Both the position numbers and the translations under genes were made by a program. DNA of 64,000 bases from NCBI GenBank assembly GCA_045631465.1, contig JAZQUV010000011.1, positions 1 through 64,000 of the forward strand, written 5' to 3'. The notes beneath the pieces were generated by a model that had not been told where the DNA came from, did not search any database, and was given only the letters and a program-made list of their open reading frames with translations. Of this stretch, positions 44,605-52,381 are shown piece by piece (position 1 is the first letter of the stretch; every line of letters starts with the position of its first letter). This DNA comes from Aphodosoma sp045631465. Lineage in GTDB: Bacteria; Bacteroidota; Bacteroidia; Bacteroidales; Paludibacteraceae.

Positions 44605-44820
44605 GTGATTGGCTAAATCACTCTTCAGTTCAGGGCATAAAAAAGGCGGTAACCATTCATGCCATATCTGAAACGGACGGTATCGCCAAACACCATGTAA
44701 CACAGATATGTACGAATGGTTCACGCCTAGATACAGACGTGAACCTTTATTCGTACTCATCCTCGTGTTACGTTCAAAATTGGCGATTTTTCCGTTTCGA
44801 GAATAAGAACTAAAAAGTTC
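44605..44820 (-). promoter_or_regulatory. Nested, mutually exclusive inverted repeats upstream of hsdM
   Basis: Pair A: AACCATTC and CATATCTG (44651-44670) match CAGATATG and GAATGGTT (44703-44721). Pair B: GTAACAC, GTACGAAT and GGTTCACG (44697-44725) match CGTGAACC, ATTCGTAC and GTGTTAC (44738-44771). Pair C: AAACGGA and ATCGCCA (44671-44688) match TGGCGAT and TCCGTTT (44781-44797). All blocks of 7-8 bp are perfect. A and B share 44703-44725, so only one can form, while C encloses B. Small hairpins also lie at 44605-44621 and 44806-44821. The function is unknown; switch-like control of hsdM or a recombination site are both possible. Confidence 0.7.
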
Positions 44821-44891
44821 TAAGTTAGTATGTTAATTTATTTTATGTTTTTGTTATATTTCGTTTTTGAATTGAAAATTTTATATGATTA

Positions 44892-45713
44892 TTATTTTTG
44901 TTTTATTTCCCAAAATCCACTTTTGTCAAGAGATTTTTGATACTGTAAAATTCGAGATTCAAGGTTTTCGATATGTTGCAACATCATCACCTCCTCTATT
45001 ATACCAACATTTTCTACCTCACGACTATCAATAAGAGCCTGTATATAAGCCCCCTTATTTTCTTTTGACACAATCGACGGAATTAACCCCAATTGACGTT
45101 GCACAATATTCATCAACAACCGGGTAGTACGACCATTGCCATCGACCCACGGATGAATTGTTACTAATCGAAAATGTGCTTCGAAACTCAAACGATAGCA
45201 CGCTGCCACATCGTTACGATTGATTGTCTGAATCTGAGCATTAAGCCACACACAAAAATCGGCAACTGCTTTTGGCACTTTCGCAAACGCCAAATAACTA
45301 CTACCTCCAACTCCTGCACTCACATTGCACAATCTTAAATCACCTTGCGCAGAATCAAACTCGCCACCAATCACCGAATATTTTGTTCCCGTACGACGCA
45401 TCACCATAGCCGATAGTTGCCGCAAAAAATCCACGGTATATGGCTGCATTTTCTGCGCCCACTCAAAACCATTAAGATATGCGTTCTTCAAATCTACATT
45501 CATCATCTGCTCATTGATAGAACGCCCTTTGGCTACAATACCTTCATCAAACAAAAGTTGATTTTCTACTTCTGTAATAGTCGAACCCTCAATAGCTGTA
45601 GAATGGGTAATAAGGGAATAGAGGTAGAATTTTTCGTAATCTACCTGCTGCTCTATGCCCGAAGCTATATATCGCTCAAGCACATCCAACAATCTCTTAT
45701 CTATGCTATTCAT
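44892..45713 (-). CDS. Fic family protein (AMPylase-like) with N-terminal inhibitory motif
   Basis: The protein has 273 residues. The Fic motif HPWVDGNGRTTR is at 187-198, close to the canonical HxFx(D/E)GNGRxxR. The N-terminal STAIEG (38-43) fits the inhibitory-helix pattern (S/T)xxxE(G/N), so this is a self-inhibited class II Fic enzyme that would transfer AMP to target hydroxyls. A hydrophobic flap precedes the motif. It is located just upstream of hsdM on the same strand. Fic genes are often found beside type I restriction genes, but a shared function is not shown. Its 3' end is duplicated at 47245-47296. Confidence 0.9.
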   Translation of the reverse strand: MNSIDKRLLDVLERYIASGIEQQVDYEKFYLYSLITHSTAIEGSTITEVENQLLFDEGIVAKGRSINEQMMNVDLKNAYLNGFEWAQKMQPYTVDFLRQLSAMVMRRTGTKYSVIGGEFDSAQGDLRLCNVSAGVGGSSYLAFAKVPKAVADFCVWLNAQIQTINRNDVAACYRLSFEAHFRLVTIHPWVDGNGRTTRLLMNIVQRQLGLIPSIVSKENKGAYIQALIDSREVENVGIIEEVMMLQHIENLESRILQYQKSLDKSGFWEIKQK

Positions 45714-45837
45714 CTTATTCCCAAATAAAAAACATTTTCACACCCCTCAAAAAATCAAAACATCACTTTAATCATGCAAAGATACAAAAAAATTCTTATA
45801 ACTATAACATTTATTTTACACTTCTGGTCTAATTAGT
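45714..45837 (-). promoter_or_regulatory. Spacer with possible fic -7 box
   Basis: A minus-strand TATCTTTG at 45777-45784 could be the fic -7 element. No good -33 element is visible. Confidence 0.4.
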
Positions 45838-46503
45838 CTATCTATCCCCTCGAAGCTTCTCATTCTCACTCCTCAACCGCTCATTTTCCCGACGAAGTGC
45901 TTCTATCTCTCTATTCAATTCATCAATCGTATGTTGTTGAACATTCCTATACCCCAATCTCGCTGCTGTCATACGCTCACGAATTCCTCCATTTTGCACA
46001 AAATCATCTTCTCGTTGCTTCTGATACGAACACATCATTTTATCAACCATACGACATAGTGTAACTGCTACATTCGCCATCTCCTCGTTGGTCCATTTCT
46101 CAAAAAACTTCTCATAATCCACCAACTCATTATGTTCTCGACAATAAGTCAACATTGAATCATATCGTTCGTGCCCTTGTTCCCATTTAATCAATTGATG
46201 ACTAATAATATAATCTTCATAATCCTCAAGCAACTCTTGTATACTTGCTCGTGCCACATTTAATAATTTCAGCTCCAGCTCTGTTGAAGTAACCCCATCT
46301 GCTGTACCTTCAACAATATTTTGCTTCCCTGAACGTGCCGCTTGTACCATTTGATCAACCGTTCTATCGCCATAAGCTGGCAAAAACCTACGAGTAAAAA
46401 CGTAAGTCAACTGATATAATACAACTGCCTTTTTATAAAACCACAATTCTCTCCAATTAGTCTGCCGCTTCAACACCTCTACTTTAGGTTTATTCTCTTC
46501 CAT
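45838..46503 (-). CDS. Four-helix-bundle suffix-domain protein
   Basis: The protein has 221 residues. The N-terminal half (RQTNWRELWFYKKAVVLYQL; RSGKQNIVEGTADGVTSTEL; VARASIQELLEDYEDYI) is the four-helix-bundle 'suffix' family, related to the 23S rRNA intervening-sequence proteins. The last 25 residues (IDELNREIEALRRENERLRS) form a leucine-zipper-like coiled coil. It is not an enzyme by any visible motif. It lies upstream of fic on the same strand, but a 124-bp gap and a separate promoter suggest separate transcription. Confidence 0.85.
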   Translation of the reverse strand: MEENKPKVEVLKRQTNWRELWFYKKAVVLYQLTYVFTRRFLPAYGDRTVDQMVQAARSGKQNIVEGTADGVTSTELELKLLNVARASIQELLEDYEDYIISHQLIKWEQGHERYDSMLTYCREHNELVDYEKFFEKWTNEEMANVAVTLCRMVDKMMCSYQKQREDDFVQNGGIRERMTAARLGYRNVQQHTIDELNREIEALRRENERLRSENEKLRGDR

Positions 46504-46652
46504 AGATCTATTATTTTTGAGTTAGTTAGTTAGTTATTTATTTTTATTTTACATTATGGTTGTTCTAGTTTTTCTAGAACATCTAGTTCTACTAAAACTA
46601 CTAAACAATTCTAGATTTTCTAGATTCAAAATATACAACCACATTGCGCCCA

Positions 46653-46683
46653 CAAATATACGAATTTTTTTGATAAAAGTCAA
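46653..46683 (-). promoter_or_regulatory. Promoter of the four-helix-bundle gene
   Basis: On the minus strand TTG (46681-46683), 20 bp, TATATTTG (46653-46660). The leader (46504-46650) is filled with TCTAGAA/TTCTAGT words. Confidence 0.7.
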
Positions 46684-47244
46684 GTGATATAGCAGAATTA
46701 TTTTACAACTCTCTTTCTCTCAACATTTTGCACATTACAAACCACTACTCCTCTACGAAACAAAATCCCAATAATCCCAATAATCCCAATAATTCCATAA
46801 TTCCATACTCCCATTTCGTACATTTCGAGTTTTCCGTGTGAATAAAAACAAAATCTCAAAATATCAAAAATCTCATAATCTCATCCTCTCATTTCGGAAA
46901 AAATCGACCAAGGATAACAATATATAAAAAAACGCGTACCTTATATATAAATAGAGATATATAAATATATAACTATAAAATAATCAAATACTTATAAAAA
47001 ATACCACCCTATTGTTTTCAAAAAACAACAGGGTGGTATTATTGGAATTATTGATATTTTTGAGATTATTACTGAATACCAGCAACTTACAAATGAAAAC
47101 AAATGAGATTTTGTAGGTATTTTCAATTTTTCAGTGAGATTTTCCCAACTAGTAACTTGTAACTCCAAACAAGTAACTAGTAACTCATAGCAACCCTCAA
47201 GCAACCTGCAAGCAAGCAAGTGGACAACATCATTTACAGTGTCA
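46684..47244. repeat. Gene-free AT-rich region with short-period repeats
   Basis: I see no gene here. It holds CCAATAATC tandem words (46769-46800), ATATATAAAT stretches (46921-46980), a strong terminator (46999-47041), an AGTAACTAGT/GTAACTTG cluster (47148-47190) and a GCAAGCAACCTGC word shared with 50306-50340 and 61106-61148. Confidence 0.7.
46999..47041 (-). terminator. Terminator downstream of the TonB receptor
   Basis: AATACCACCCT pairs with AGGGTGGTATT, extended by TTGTTTT/AAAACAA. On the minus strand it ends in a T tract, so it stops transcription from the TonB gene at 47314. Confidence 0.8.
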
Positions 47245-47296
47245 TCAAGAGATTTTTGATACTGTAAAATTCGAGATTCGAGGTTTTCTATATGTT
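47245..47296 (-). pseudogene. Remnant of a fic gene 3' end
   Basis: These 52 bp match 44926-44977, the last part of fic, at 50 of 52 positions and in the same orientation. The minus strand still reads IENLESRILQYQKSLD, as in the Fic C-terminus, then diverges. Nothing else of a fic gene is visible beside it; the TonB gene starts (3' end) 17 bp away. Confidence 0.85.
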
Positions 47297-47313
47297 ACAA
47301 ATAAAATGTTCCT

Positions 47314-49611
47314 TTAGAGTTTGAAGTTCAAACCAAAGAAATAGGTTCTTGGCAATGATGGTCCATAAATGTAACCCGCATCGCGGTCGATACCTTTGTC
47401 TATGTCGCGTTGGAATGAATCGAAAATGTTCTTAACTCCGGCATTGATTTCCAATGAATAGAGGCGATAAAGTGGTATCTCGTATGCCAATTTGATGCCC
47501 ATATCGAAGAATGTAGGCGATATTACCTCTTCGTCTTCGGCTACGTAACCTGCAAAGTGCTGAATGAGCATTGGACCTGTCAATTTTCCATTCACATTGA
47601 TAGTGAAATCACGCACTGGTTCGACTGTTGCCATGAAATAGCCATAGTGGTCAGGCGTGCGGAACATGCGTTTTTGTGGTGCAATGTTAGGGTTTTCGCT
47701 CCATGTTACGGCTTCGATATAACGGCTTCGTTGATATGTATAGCCGAGTTGGAACACGAATTTGGTTTTATAAGCCACTTTGCCTTCGACATTCATACCA
47801 TACACGCGTGCGCCTTTTTCGTTAGTTCGCAACAACAAGAGATTGCCCAAAGCGTCGTGACCATTTTCGACCAAAGAGAAGACATCGTTGAGTTGTGTAA
47901 AGAAACCTTCGAGTGTGACATTCGACTCCCACGAACCTATTTTCTTTGCCCAGTCGATAGAAGCACTCACCGAGTGCGACATCTCAGGTCGCAACGAGTC
48001 TGAGAGTTGAATGAGCGACACTTCGCCACCTACTGCACCTACGTGAAGGTCTTCATCGTATGTCTGTGGCGCACGATAACCGCTTGCATAGGTTGCACGA
48101 AGAACGATCTCTTTGATTGGAGTGTAACGCACATTGGCACGAGGCGAGAAGATAGGACGTTTGAGCATCGAATGTTTCTCTCCACGAAGACCGATGAGGA
48201 ACGACACATCTTTGTTTTTCCACTCATTTTGAACATAACCACCATAGAGGTGAACATTTTGGCGAATGTCGCGTCCGTAGCCCATGATTTGGTCGCGGAG
48301 ACGGTTGTATTGATATTCGACACCTGCCGAGAGGTCGGCTGGCAAGAAAAGACAATTGAACATGTGGAAACGATATTGACCACCTACAACGGCAGTGATG
48401 TCGTCGCTCGCGCCATAGGCATTAAGGTCTTGCGCTGTGCCGAAATATGAGTTACGACCGATGTGTTGCAACGATGAGTAGGCTGTTGCATAATGGCGTT
48501 CATCTGGCGAATAGTAGTCCCAACGAAGATTACCTGCATCGATATTATGACGCAACGACTCAGCAATATCAGCCTCGTGCTCAGGACGGTCGAGATTGTT
48601 ACCTCCACGGCGAGCTTCGGTCACATGGTGATATTCTAGCGTAAGTTTCGAGTAGTCCGATGTTTTGAAGTACGAACGCATACCGAGCGTTGCACTGTTG
48701 AGCGATGGTATTTCTGAGAAGCCGTCGTCATCACGGTCGTAGGCCTCACGTTGACGCAACACACCAAAAAGGAATACACCGATTTTAGAGTCGGAAGTGA
48801 CGAACGAACCATTGAGGTTGGTGTTGCTATCCCATGCTTTGCCACCTACGATTTGCGAGTTTTGTGAGATGTTGAGCGAGTTACGCACAGGCTCTTTAGT
48901 GATAATATTCACCACACCACCGATAGCATTCGAACCATAGAGCGCTGAGCCACCACCACGCACTACCTCTACTCTATCCACCATACCTGCAGGGATTTGC
49001 TCCAAACCATAGACCGACGCAAGCGACGAGAAGATAGGACGCGAGTCCATCATGAGCTGAGTGTATTGACCTTCGAGACCATTGATGCGAAGTTGTGGCA
49101 CACCACAGTTTTGGCACGACATCTCCACACGCACACCTGTTTGGAAATCGAGCACGTCCGACATAGTGTTAGATGCTGTCGATTCTATGAGCAAAGGCGA
49201 GATGACGTTTACGATAGTCGTAGCCTCGCGTTTTTTAGTTTCGTATTTATTGGCAGTCACCACCACTTGGTCGATGAGAAGCGACTCCTCTTCCATAGCG
49301 ATATTGATTTCGCACGTTTTACCCTCTTCGAGGAGCAAAGATGCCTCAACAGTTTGATAACCCACCATTGAGAATGTTATAGTGGTTTCGCCGACAGGGA
49401 GGTTAGTGAGAAGGAAGTGACCAGAGGCACCAGACACAGCACCGATAGATGTACCTTGAAGTTGGATAGTCACGAAAGGAAGGTGCTCGCCTGTTGCTGC
49501 GTCGAGCACGTGGCCTACGAGGTTAGCGTCAGTGTGACGCGATTGAGCATTAAGATTTATGCACAATGCACACGACATTATGCACAATAAGAGTATTATT
49601 GTTTTTTTCAT
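47314..49611 (-). CDS. TonB-dependent receptor with carboxypeptidase-like N-domain
   Basis: The protein has 765 residues. A signal peptide (ending NLNAQ) is followed by a CarboxypepD_reg-like domain (about 30-110: GHVLDAATGEHLPFVTIQLQ). The plug (about 115-235) has VVVTANKYETKKREATT, LRINGLEGQYTQLMMDSRPI and VEVVRGGGSALYGSNAIGGV. The barrel ends in FFGLNFKL. The plug contains MSCQNCG, a CxxC motif typical of a receptor subgroup that I associate with metal or metal-complex uptake. The small His-rich protein just upstream supports a metal role, by inference. The substrate is undetermined. Confidence 0.9.
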   Translation of the reverse strand: MKKTIILLLCIMSCALCINLNAQSRHTDANLVGHVLDAATGEHLPFVTIQLQGTSIGAVSGASGHFLLTNLPVGETTITFSMVGYQTVEASLLLEEGKTCEINIAMEEESLLIDQVVVTANKYETKKREATTIVNVISPLLIESTASNTMSDVLDFQTGVRVEMSCQNCGVPQLRINGLEGQYTQLMMDSRPIFSSLASVYGLEQIPAGMVDRVEVVRGGGSALYGSNAIGGVVNIITKEPVRNSLNISQNSQIVGGKAWDSNTNLNGSFVTSDSKIGVFLFGVLRQREAYDRDDDGFSEIPSLNSATLGMRSYFKTSDYSKLTLEYHHVTEARRGGNNLDRPEHEADIAESLRHNIDAGNLRWDYYSPDERHYATAYSSLQHIGRNSYFGTAQDLNAYGASDDITAVVGGQYRFHMFNCLFLPADLSAGVEYQYNRLRDQIMGYGRDIRQNVHLYGGYVQNEWKNKDVSFLIGLRGEKHSMLKRPIFSPRANVRYTPIKEIVLRATYASGYRAPQTYDEDLHVGAVGGEVSLIQLSDSLRPEMSHSVSASIDWAKKIGSWESNVTLEGFFTQLNDVFSLVENGHDALGNLLLLRTNEKGARVYGMNVEGKVAYKTKFVFQLGYTYQRSRYIEAVTWSENPNIAPQKRMFRTPDHYGYFMATVEPVRDFTINVNGKLTGPMLIQHFAGYVAEDEEVISPTFFDMGIKLAYEIPLYRLYSLEINAGVKNIFDSFQRDIDKGIDRDAGYIYGPSLPRTYFFGLNFKL

Positions 49612-49829
49612 TGAAAATTATTTAAAAGTGTAAAAAAATTGGGAATCGATATGAAGACAAGAAAAGATGAATTTATTTTTTATAAGACACAATAACAAAA
49701 TAACAAAATTTATTAAATTATAATTTTATGTCCTTATGTTATTCTGTCTTTATATTCGTATCTTCCTGTCATCCTGTCTAAAAGCAGTAGGGATGCCCGG
49801 CTTGAGCGTCCAAAATTATGTATTATGCA
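49612..49829. other. Spacer without genes
   Basis: The spacer is AT-rich. It contains CTTATGTTATTCTGTCT (about 49735), also found at 25804. No clear promoter for the TonB gene is seen, so read-through from the His-rich gene is possible. Confidence 0.4.
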
Positions 49830-50165
49830 TTAACAAAAGGGAGGTGCACGTAGGGAAGATTGAGTCAAGAAGAACGACTCAACGTGCAAAGAATATGATG
49901 CGAAAAATTCGCAAAAAAGCGCAAAATGAGACGTAATATCTGCATTTTCGTCAGATATCAACGCTGTAAAATCAGATAATGATTTAAGTAAAACAAACTC
50001 GATACCCGAGTGGGTATGCGAAGATGTTTTGTAGGGGTGCGAGTGAGTAATAACCTTAGAATCAACAACGTGAGTGTGCAAACACAACGATAGACAAGCC
50101 AAATAGCTCACCATCAATAGTGTCATAAACACGCCTACAAAATGTTGAATTTTAGAGTTTTTCAT
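49830..50165 (-). CDS. Small His-rich exported protein
   Basis: The protein has 111 residues. A hydrophobic N-terminal segment (about 10-28: FVGVFMTLLMVSYLACLSLC) looks like a signal peptide or anchor. It is followed by a His-rich stretch (LHTHVVD, THSHPYKTSSHTHSG) with eight histidines within about 30 residues, a likely metal-binding site. The rest is unassigned. It lies just upstream of the CxxC-containing TonB receptor on the same strand, which suggests a paired role in metal handling. A TAATTTTG box at 50185-50192 is a possible promoter. The reading frame is open and plausible but not widely characterised. Confidence 0.7.
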   Translation of the reverse strand: MKNSKIQHFVGVFMTLLMVSYLACLSLCLHTHVVDSKVITHSHPYKTSSHTHSGIEFVLLKSLSDFTALISDENADITSHFALFCEFFASYSLHVESFFLTQSSLRAPPFC

Positions 50166-50192
50166 TTTCTGATTTTTCGGAGTGCAAAATTA

Positions 50193-50411
50193 CAAAAAAA
50201 AGTTGATTTATACAATAGGGATAAATCTACCCAAAAACGAAAATGCATTTTCACCCCTATTCCCTAAAAAATACCCACTCACAGTGTGTACTAATTTTGA
50301 CGGTTTACTTGCTTGCACCTTGCTTGAAGGTTGCTGTTGGGTAGTACACAATGAGAGTGTGTATCCCTACACCTCAAATTACCGAAAATGCAAATGCGCA
50401 TCCCCCTATAA
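50193..50411. repeat. Gene-free region with dispersed repeat word
   Basis: I see no gene here. TTGCTTGCACCTTGC...GGTTGCTGTTGG at 50306-50340 belongs to the same dispersed family as 61106-61148 and, in reverse, 47191-47220. Flanking GTGTGTACTA and TAGTACACA can pair around it (50284-50352). Confidence 0.6.
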
Positions 50412-50447
50412 AAAAATCCGCTCTCTACAAATAGAAAGCGGATTTTT
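50412..50447 (-). terminator. Terminator downstream of yqeY (end of the dcw transcript)
   Basis: AAAAATCCGCT pairs perfectly with AGCGGATTTTT. There is a T tract on both strands. It lies 64 bp past the yqeY stop. Confidence 0.85.
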
Positions 50448-50510
50448 GATATGGTTTCATAGGATCACAAGCCGAGCTTATTATGCGGACGCTCGAGCCG
50501 AGCGACCCTA

Positions 50511-50966
50511 CTATAGCGAATTTAGAATTTCTTTCACTTTGTCGGAAATGGCGCGACCTTCGGCTTTGCCAGCGAGTTGCTTACTGGCTACACCCATCAC
50601 TTTGCCCATATCTTTAGGTGATGTAGCGCCTACTTGAGCGATGATGGCATTGACAGCCTCGGTGAGTTCGGCATCTGACATCATTTGTGGGAGATATTTG
50701 TTATATACCTCTACTTGAGCGAGATATTCATCGGCAAGATCCTGACGGCCTTGTGCGGCGAATACTTCGGCTGTATCTTTGCCTTGTTTTGCCATTTTTT
50801 GAATAACTTTGATAGCTACGGCGTCAGTGAGTTCGCCTGCATTTTCTTTAGATGTTTTTGCCTCGAGAAGTTCTTTTTTTATACCACGGAGGGCCTCGAG
50901 TTCTACTTTATTGCGCGCGAGCATCGCTTTTTTGATGTCTTCGCTAATTTGTTCGAATAGTGCCAT
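50511..50966 (-). CDS. yqeY: GatB/YqeY domain protein
   Basis: The protein has 151 residues, the full length of a stand-alone YqeY: ISEDIKKAMLARNKVELEAL, LRGIKKELLEAK, YNKYLPQMMSDAEL and KDMGKVMGVASKQLAGKAEG. It corresponds to the C-terminal tRNA-binding domain of GatB, but its own role is not settled. It is the last gene after ftsZ. The 126-bp spacer holds a double hairpin. Confidence 0.93.
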   Translation of the reverse strand: MALFEQISEDIKKAMLARNKVELEALRGIKKELLEAKTSKENAGELTDAVAIKVIQKMAKQGKDTAEVFAAQGRQDLADEYLAQVEVYNKYLPQMMSDAELTEAVNAIIAQVGATSPKDMGKVMGVASKQLAGKAEGRAISDKVKEILNSL

Positions 50967-51027
50967 AGTTGAATGTTGAATGTTTAATGATTATGTTTAT
51001 CTTCAGTCCTCGGTCTGTTATCTAACT

Positions 51028-51067
51028 CCTCCCCTAAGTTAGGGGAGGTCCCCCGTAGGGGGGGGGG
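51028..51067. repeat. Double G/C hairpin with a ten-G run
   Basis: CCTCCCCTAA/TTAGGGGAGG (51028-51048) is followed by CCCCC/GGGGG (51050-51062) and a run of ten G at 51058-51067. It is a REP-like dispersed element between ftsZ and yqeY. Confidence 0.75.
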
Positions 51068-51092
51068 AGGGGCTGTCAACCACTGACTTTTT

Positions 51093-52313
51093 TTATCTAC
51101 GTTCAATAGCTGGTTCGATTTCCATGCGACGGAGCATTTCGTCGTCGTCGTCAAATTGGTCGAGCGAAATGGTTACTTTGGTTTCGGTGGATGTACCGTA
51201 CAATGCTTCTTTGAATTGGTCCATCACATCTACAGGTTTTGCTCCCCACGAAACTCTCGGTTGTGCTACTGGTGTTTCGGTATCGACTTGTGCGTCAATC
51301 TCTTCGGTATAGATATTGCCGGTTTCTGCTGCACGCTCCAATTTTTTGCGCAATTCTTCGCGTAGTTCGGTTGGCACAACACTCATTTCTGATCCTGTTG
51401 CAAGCAATGTAACTTTGACTTTTTCTTCAAGTTTATCATCAAATGTAACACCCCAAATTACCTCGATATCATCACCCATTTGCTCCATAAATTCGTTGAT
51501 CTCTTTCACCTCATTCATCAAAACGGGTTTGGTCTTAGAACAATAGAAATTGAGAAGGATTTTCTTTGACTTATGGATATCGTTATTATTCAAAAGTGGA
51601 GAATTGAGTGCGTCTTGAATGGCTGCTGTAACACGTTTTTCGCCTTCGCCATAGCCCGAATTCATAACCGCTACTCCTCCATTGCGCATCACGGTGCACA
51701 CATCGGCAAAGTCGACATTAATGTGTCCATCGATAGTAATGATTTCTACAATACTGCGCGCTGCATTGGTGAGCACATCATCGGCATAGCCGAATGCATT
51801 GGATAACTCAACATCAGGATAGTAAGTACAAAGACGCTCGTTATGAATAACAAGAAGCGCATCGACATATTCGCTCATTACGGCGACTCCCTCAAGGGCT
51901 TGACGAATTTTGCGCTTGCCTTCAAATGTAAATGGAATAGTGACAATACCCACTGTGAGAATATTCAACTCGCGAGCCACCTCGGCAATAAGCGGAGCTG
52001 CACCTGTACCTGTACCTCCTCCCATACCTGCAGTAATAAACACCATTTTTGTACCATCGTCGAGCATTTTTCGAATATCGTCGCGAGAAGACTCTGCCGC
52101 CTTGAGGGCTACACTTGGTTTATTGCCTGCTCCAAGACCATCACCTATCAAAAGTTTGTTAGGCACTGGCGAATGATTGAGGGCTTGTTGGTCGGTATTA
52201 CACACCACAAATGTTACCTCCTCGATACCTTGTTTGTACATATGATTGACAGCATTGCCACCACCACCACCAACGCCGACAACTTTGATGATTGAATTTG
52301 ATTTATCAGCCAT
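51093..52313 (-). CDS. ftsZ: Cell division GTPase FtsZ
   Basis: The protein has 406 residues from ATG 52313 (MADKSNSIIKVVGVGGGGGN); an upstream in-frame ATG at 52343 adds ten unlikely residues. The tubulin signature is AGMGGGTGTGAAP at about 94-106. The T7-loop region, with NVDFADV, is intact. A variable linker (about 325-385) and a C-terminal basic/acidic tail follow. FtsZ polymerises into the division ring, tethered by FtsA, encoded 68 bp upstream in the same direction. Confidence 0.98.
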   Translation of the reverse strand: MADKSNSIIKVVGVGGGGGNAVNHMYKQGIEEVTFVVCNTDQQALNHSPVPNKLLIGDGLGAGNKPSVALKAAESSRDDIRKMLDDGTKMVFITAGMGGGTGTGAAPLIAEVARELNILTVGIVTIPFTFEGKRKIRQALEGVAVMSEYVDALLVIHNERLCTYYPDVELSNAFGYADDVLTNAARSIVEIITIDGHINVDFADVCTVMRNGGVAVMNSGYGEGEKRVTAAIQDALNSPLLNNNDIHKSKKILLNFYCSKTKPVLMNEVKEINEFMEQMGDDIEVIWGVTFDDKLEEKVKVTLLATGSEMSVVPTELREELRKKLERAAETGNIYTEEIDAQVDTETPVAQPRVSWGAKPVDVMDQFKEALYGTSTETKVTISLDQFDDDDEMLRRMEIEPAIERR

Positions 52314-52381
52314 AATATATTGTTTTGTTAAATCGCAAGTCATGTTGAAAACTGAAAATTATTTATTTAACCCATAATTTA

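Noticed and set aside
44578..44760. 60-codon minus-strand frame overlapping the hsdM start
   Set aside because: It lies wholly within the inverted repeats, overlaps hsdM and has no recognisable features.
46992..47219. 75-codon minus-strand frame downstream of the fic remnant
   Set aside because: It runs through a terminator hairpin and dispersed repeats. It is open in frame with the fic remnant by chance and starts only with TTG.
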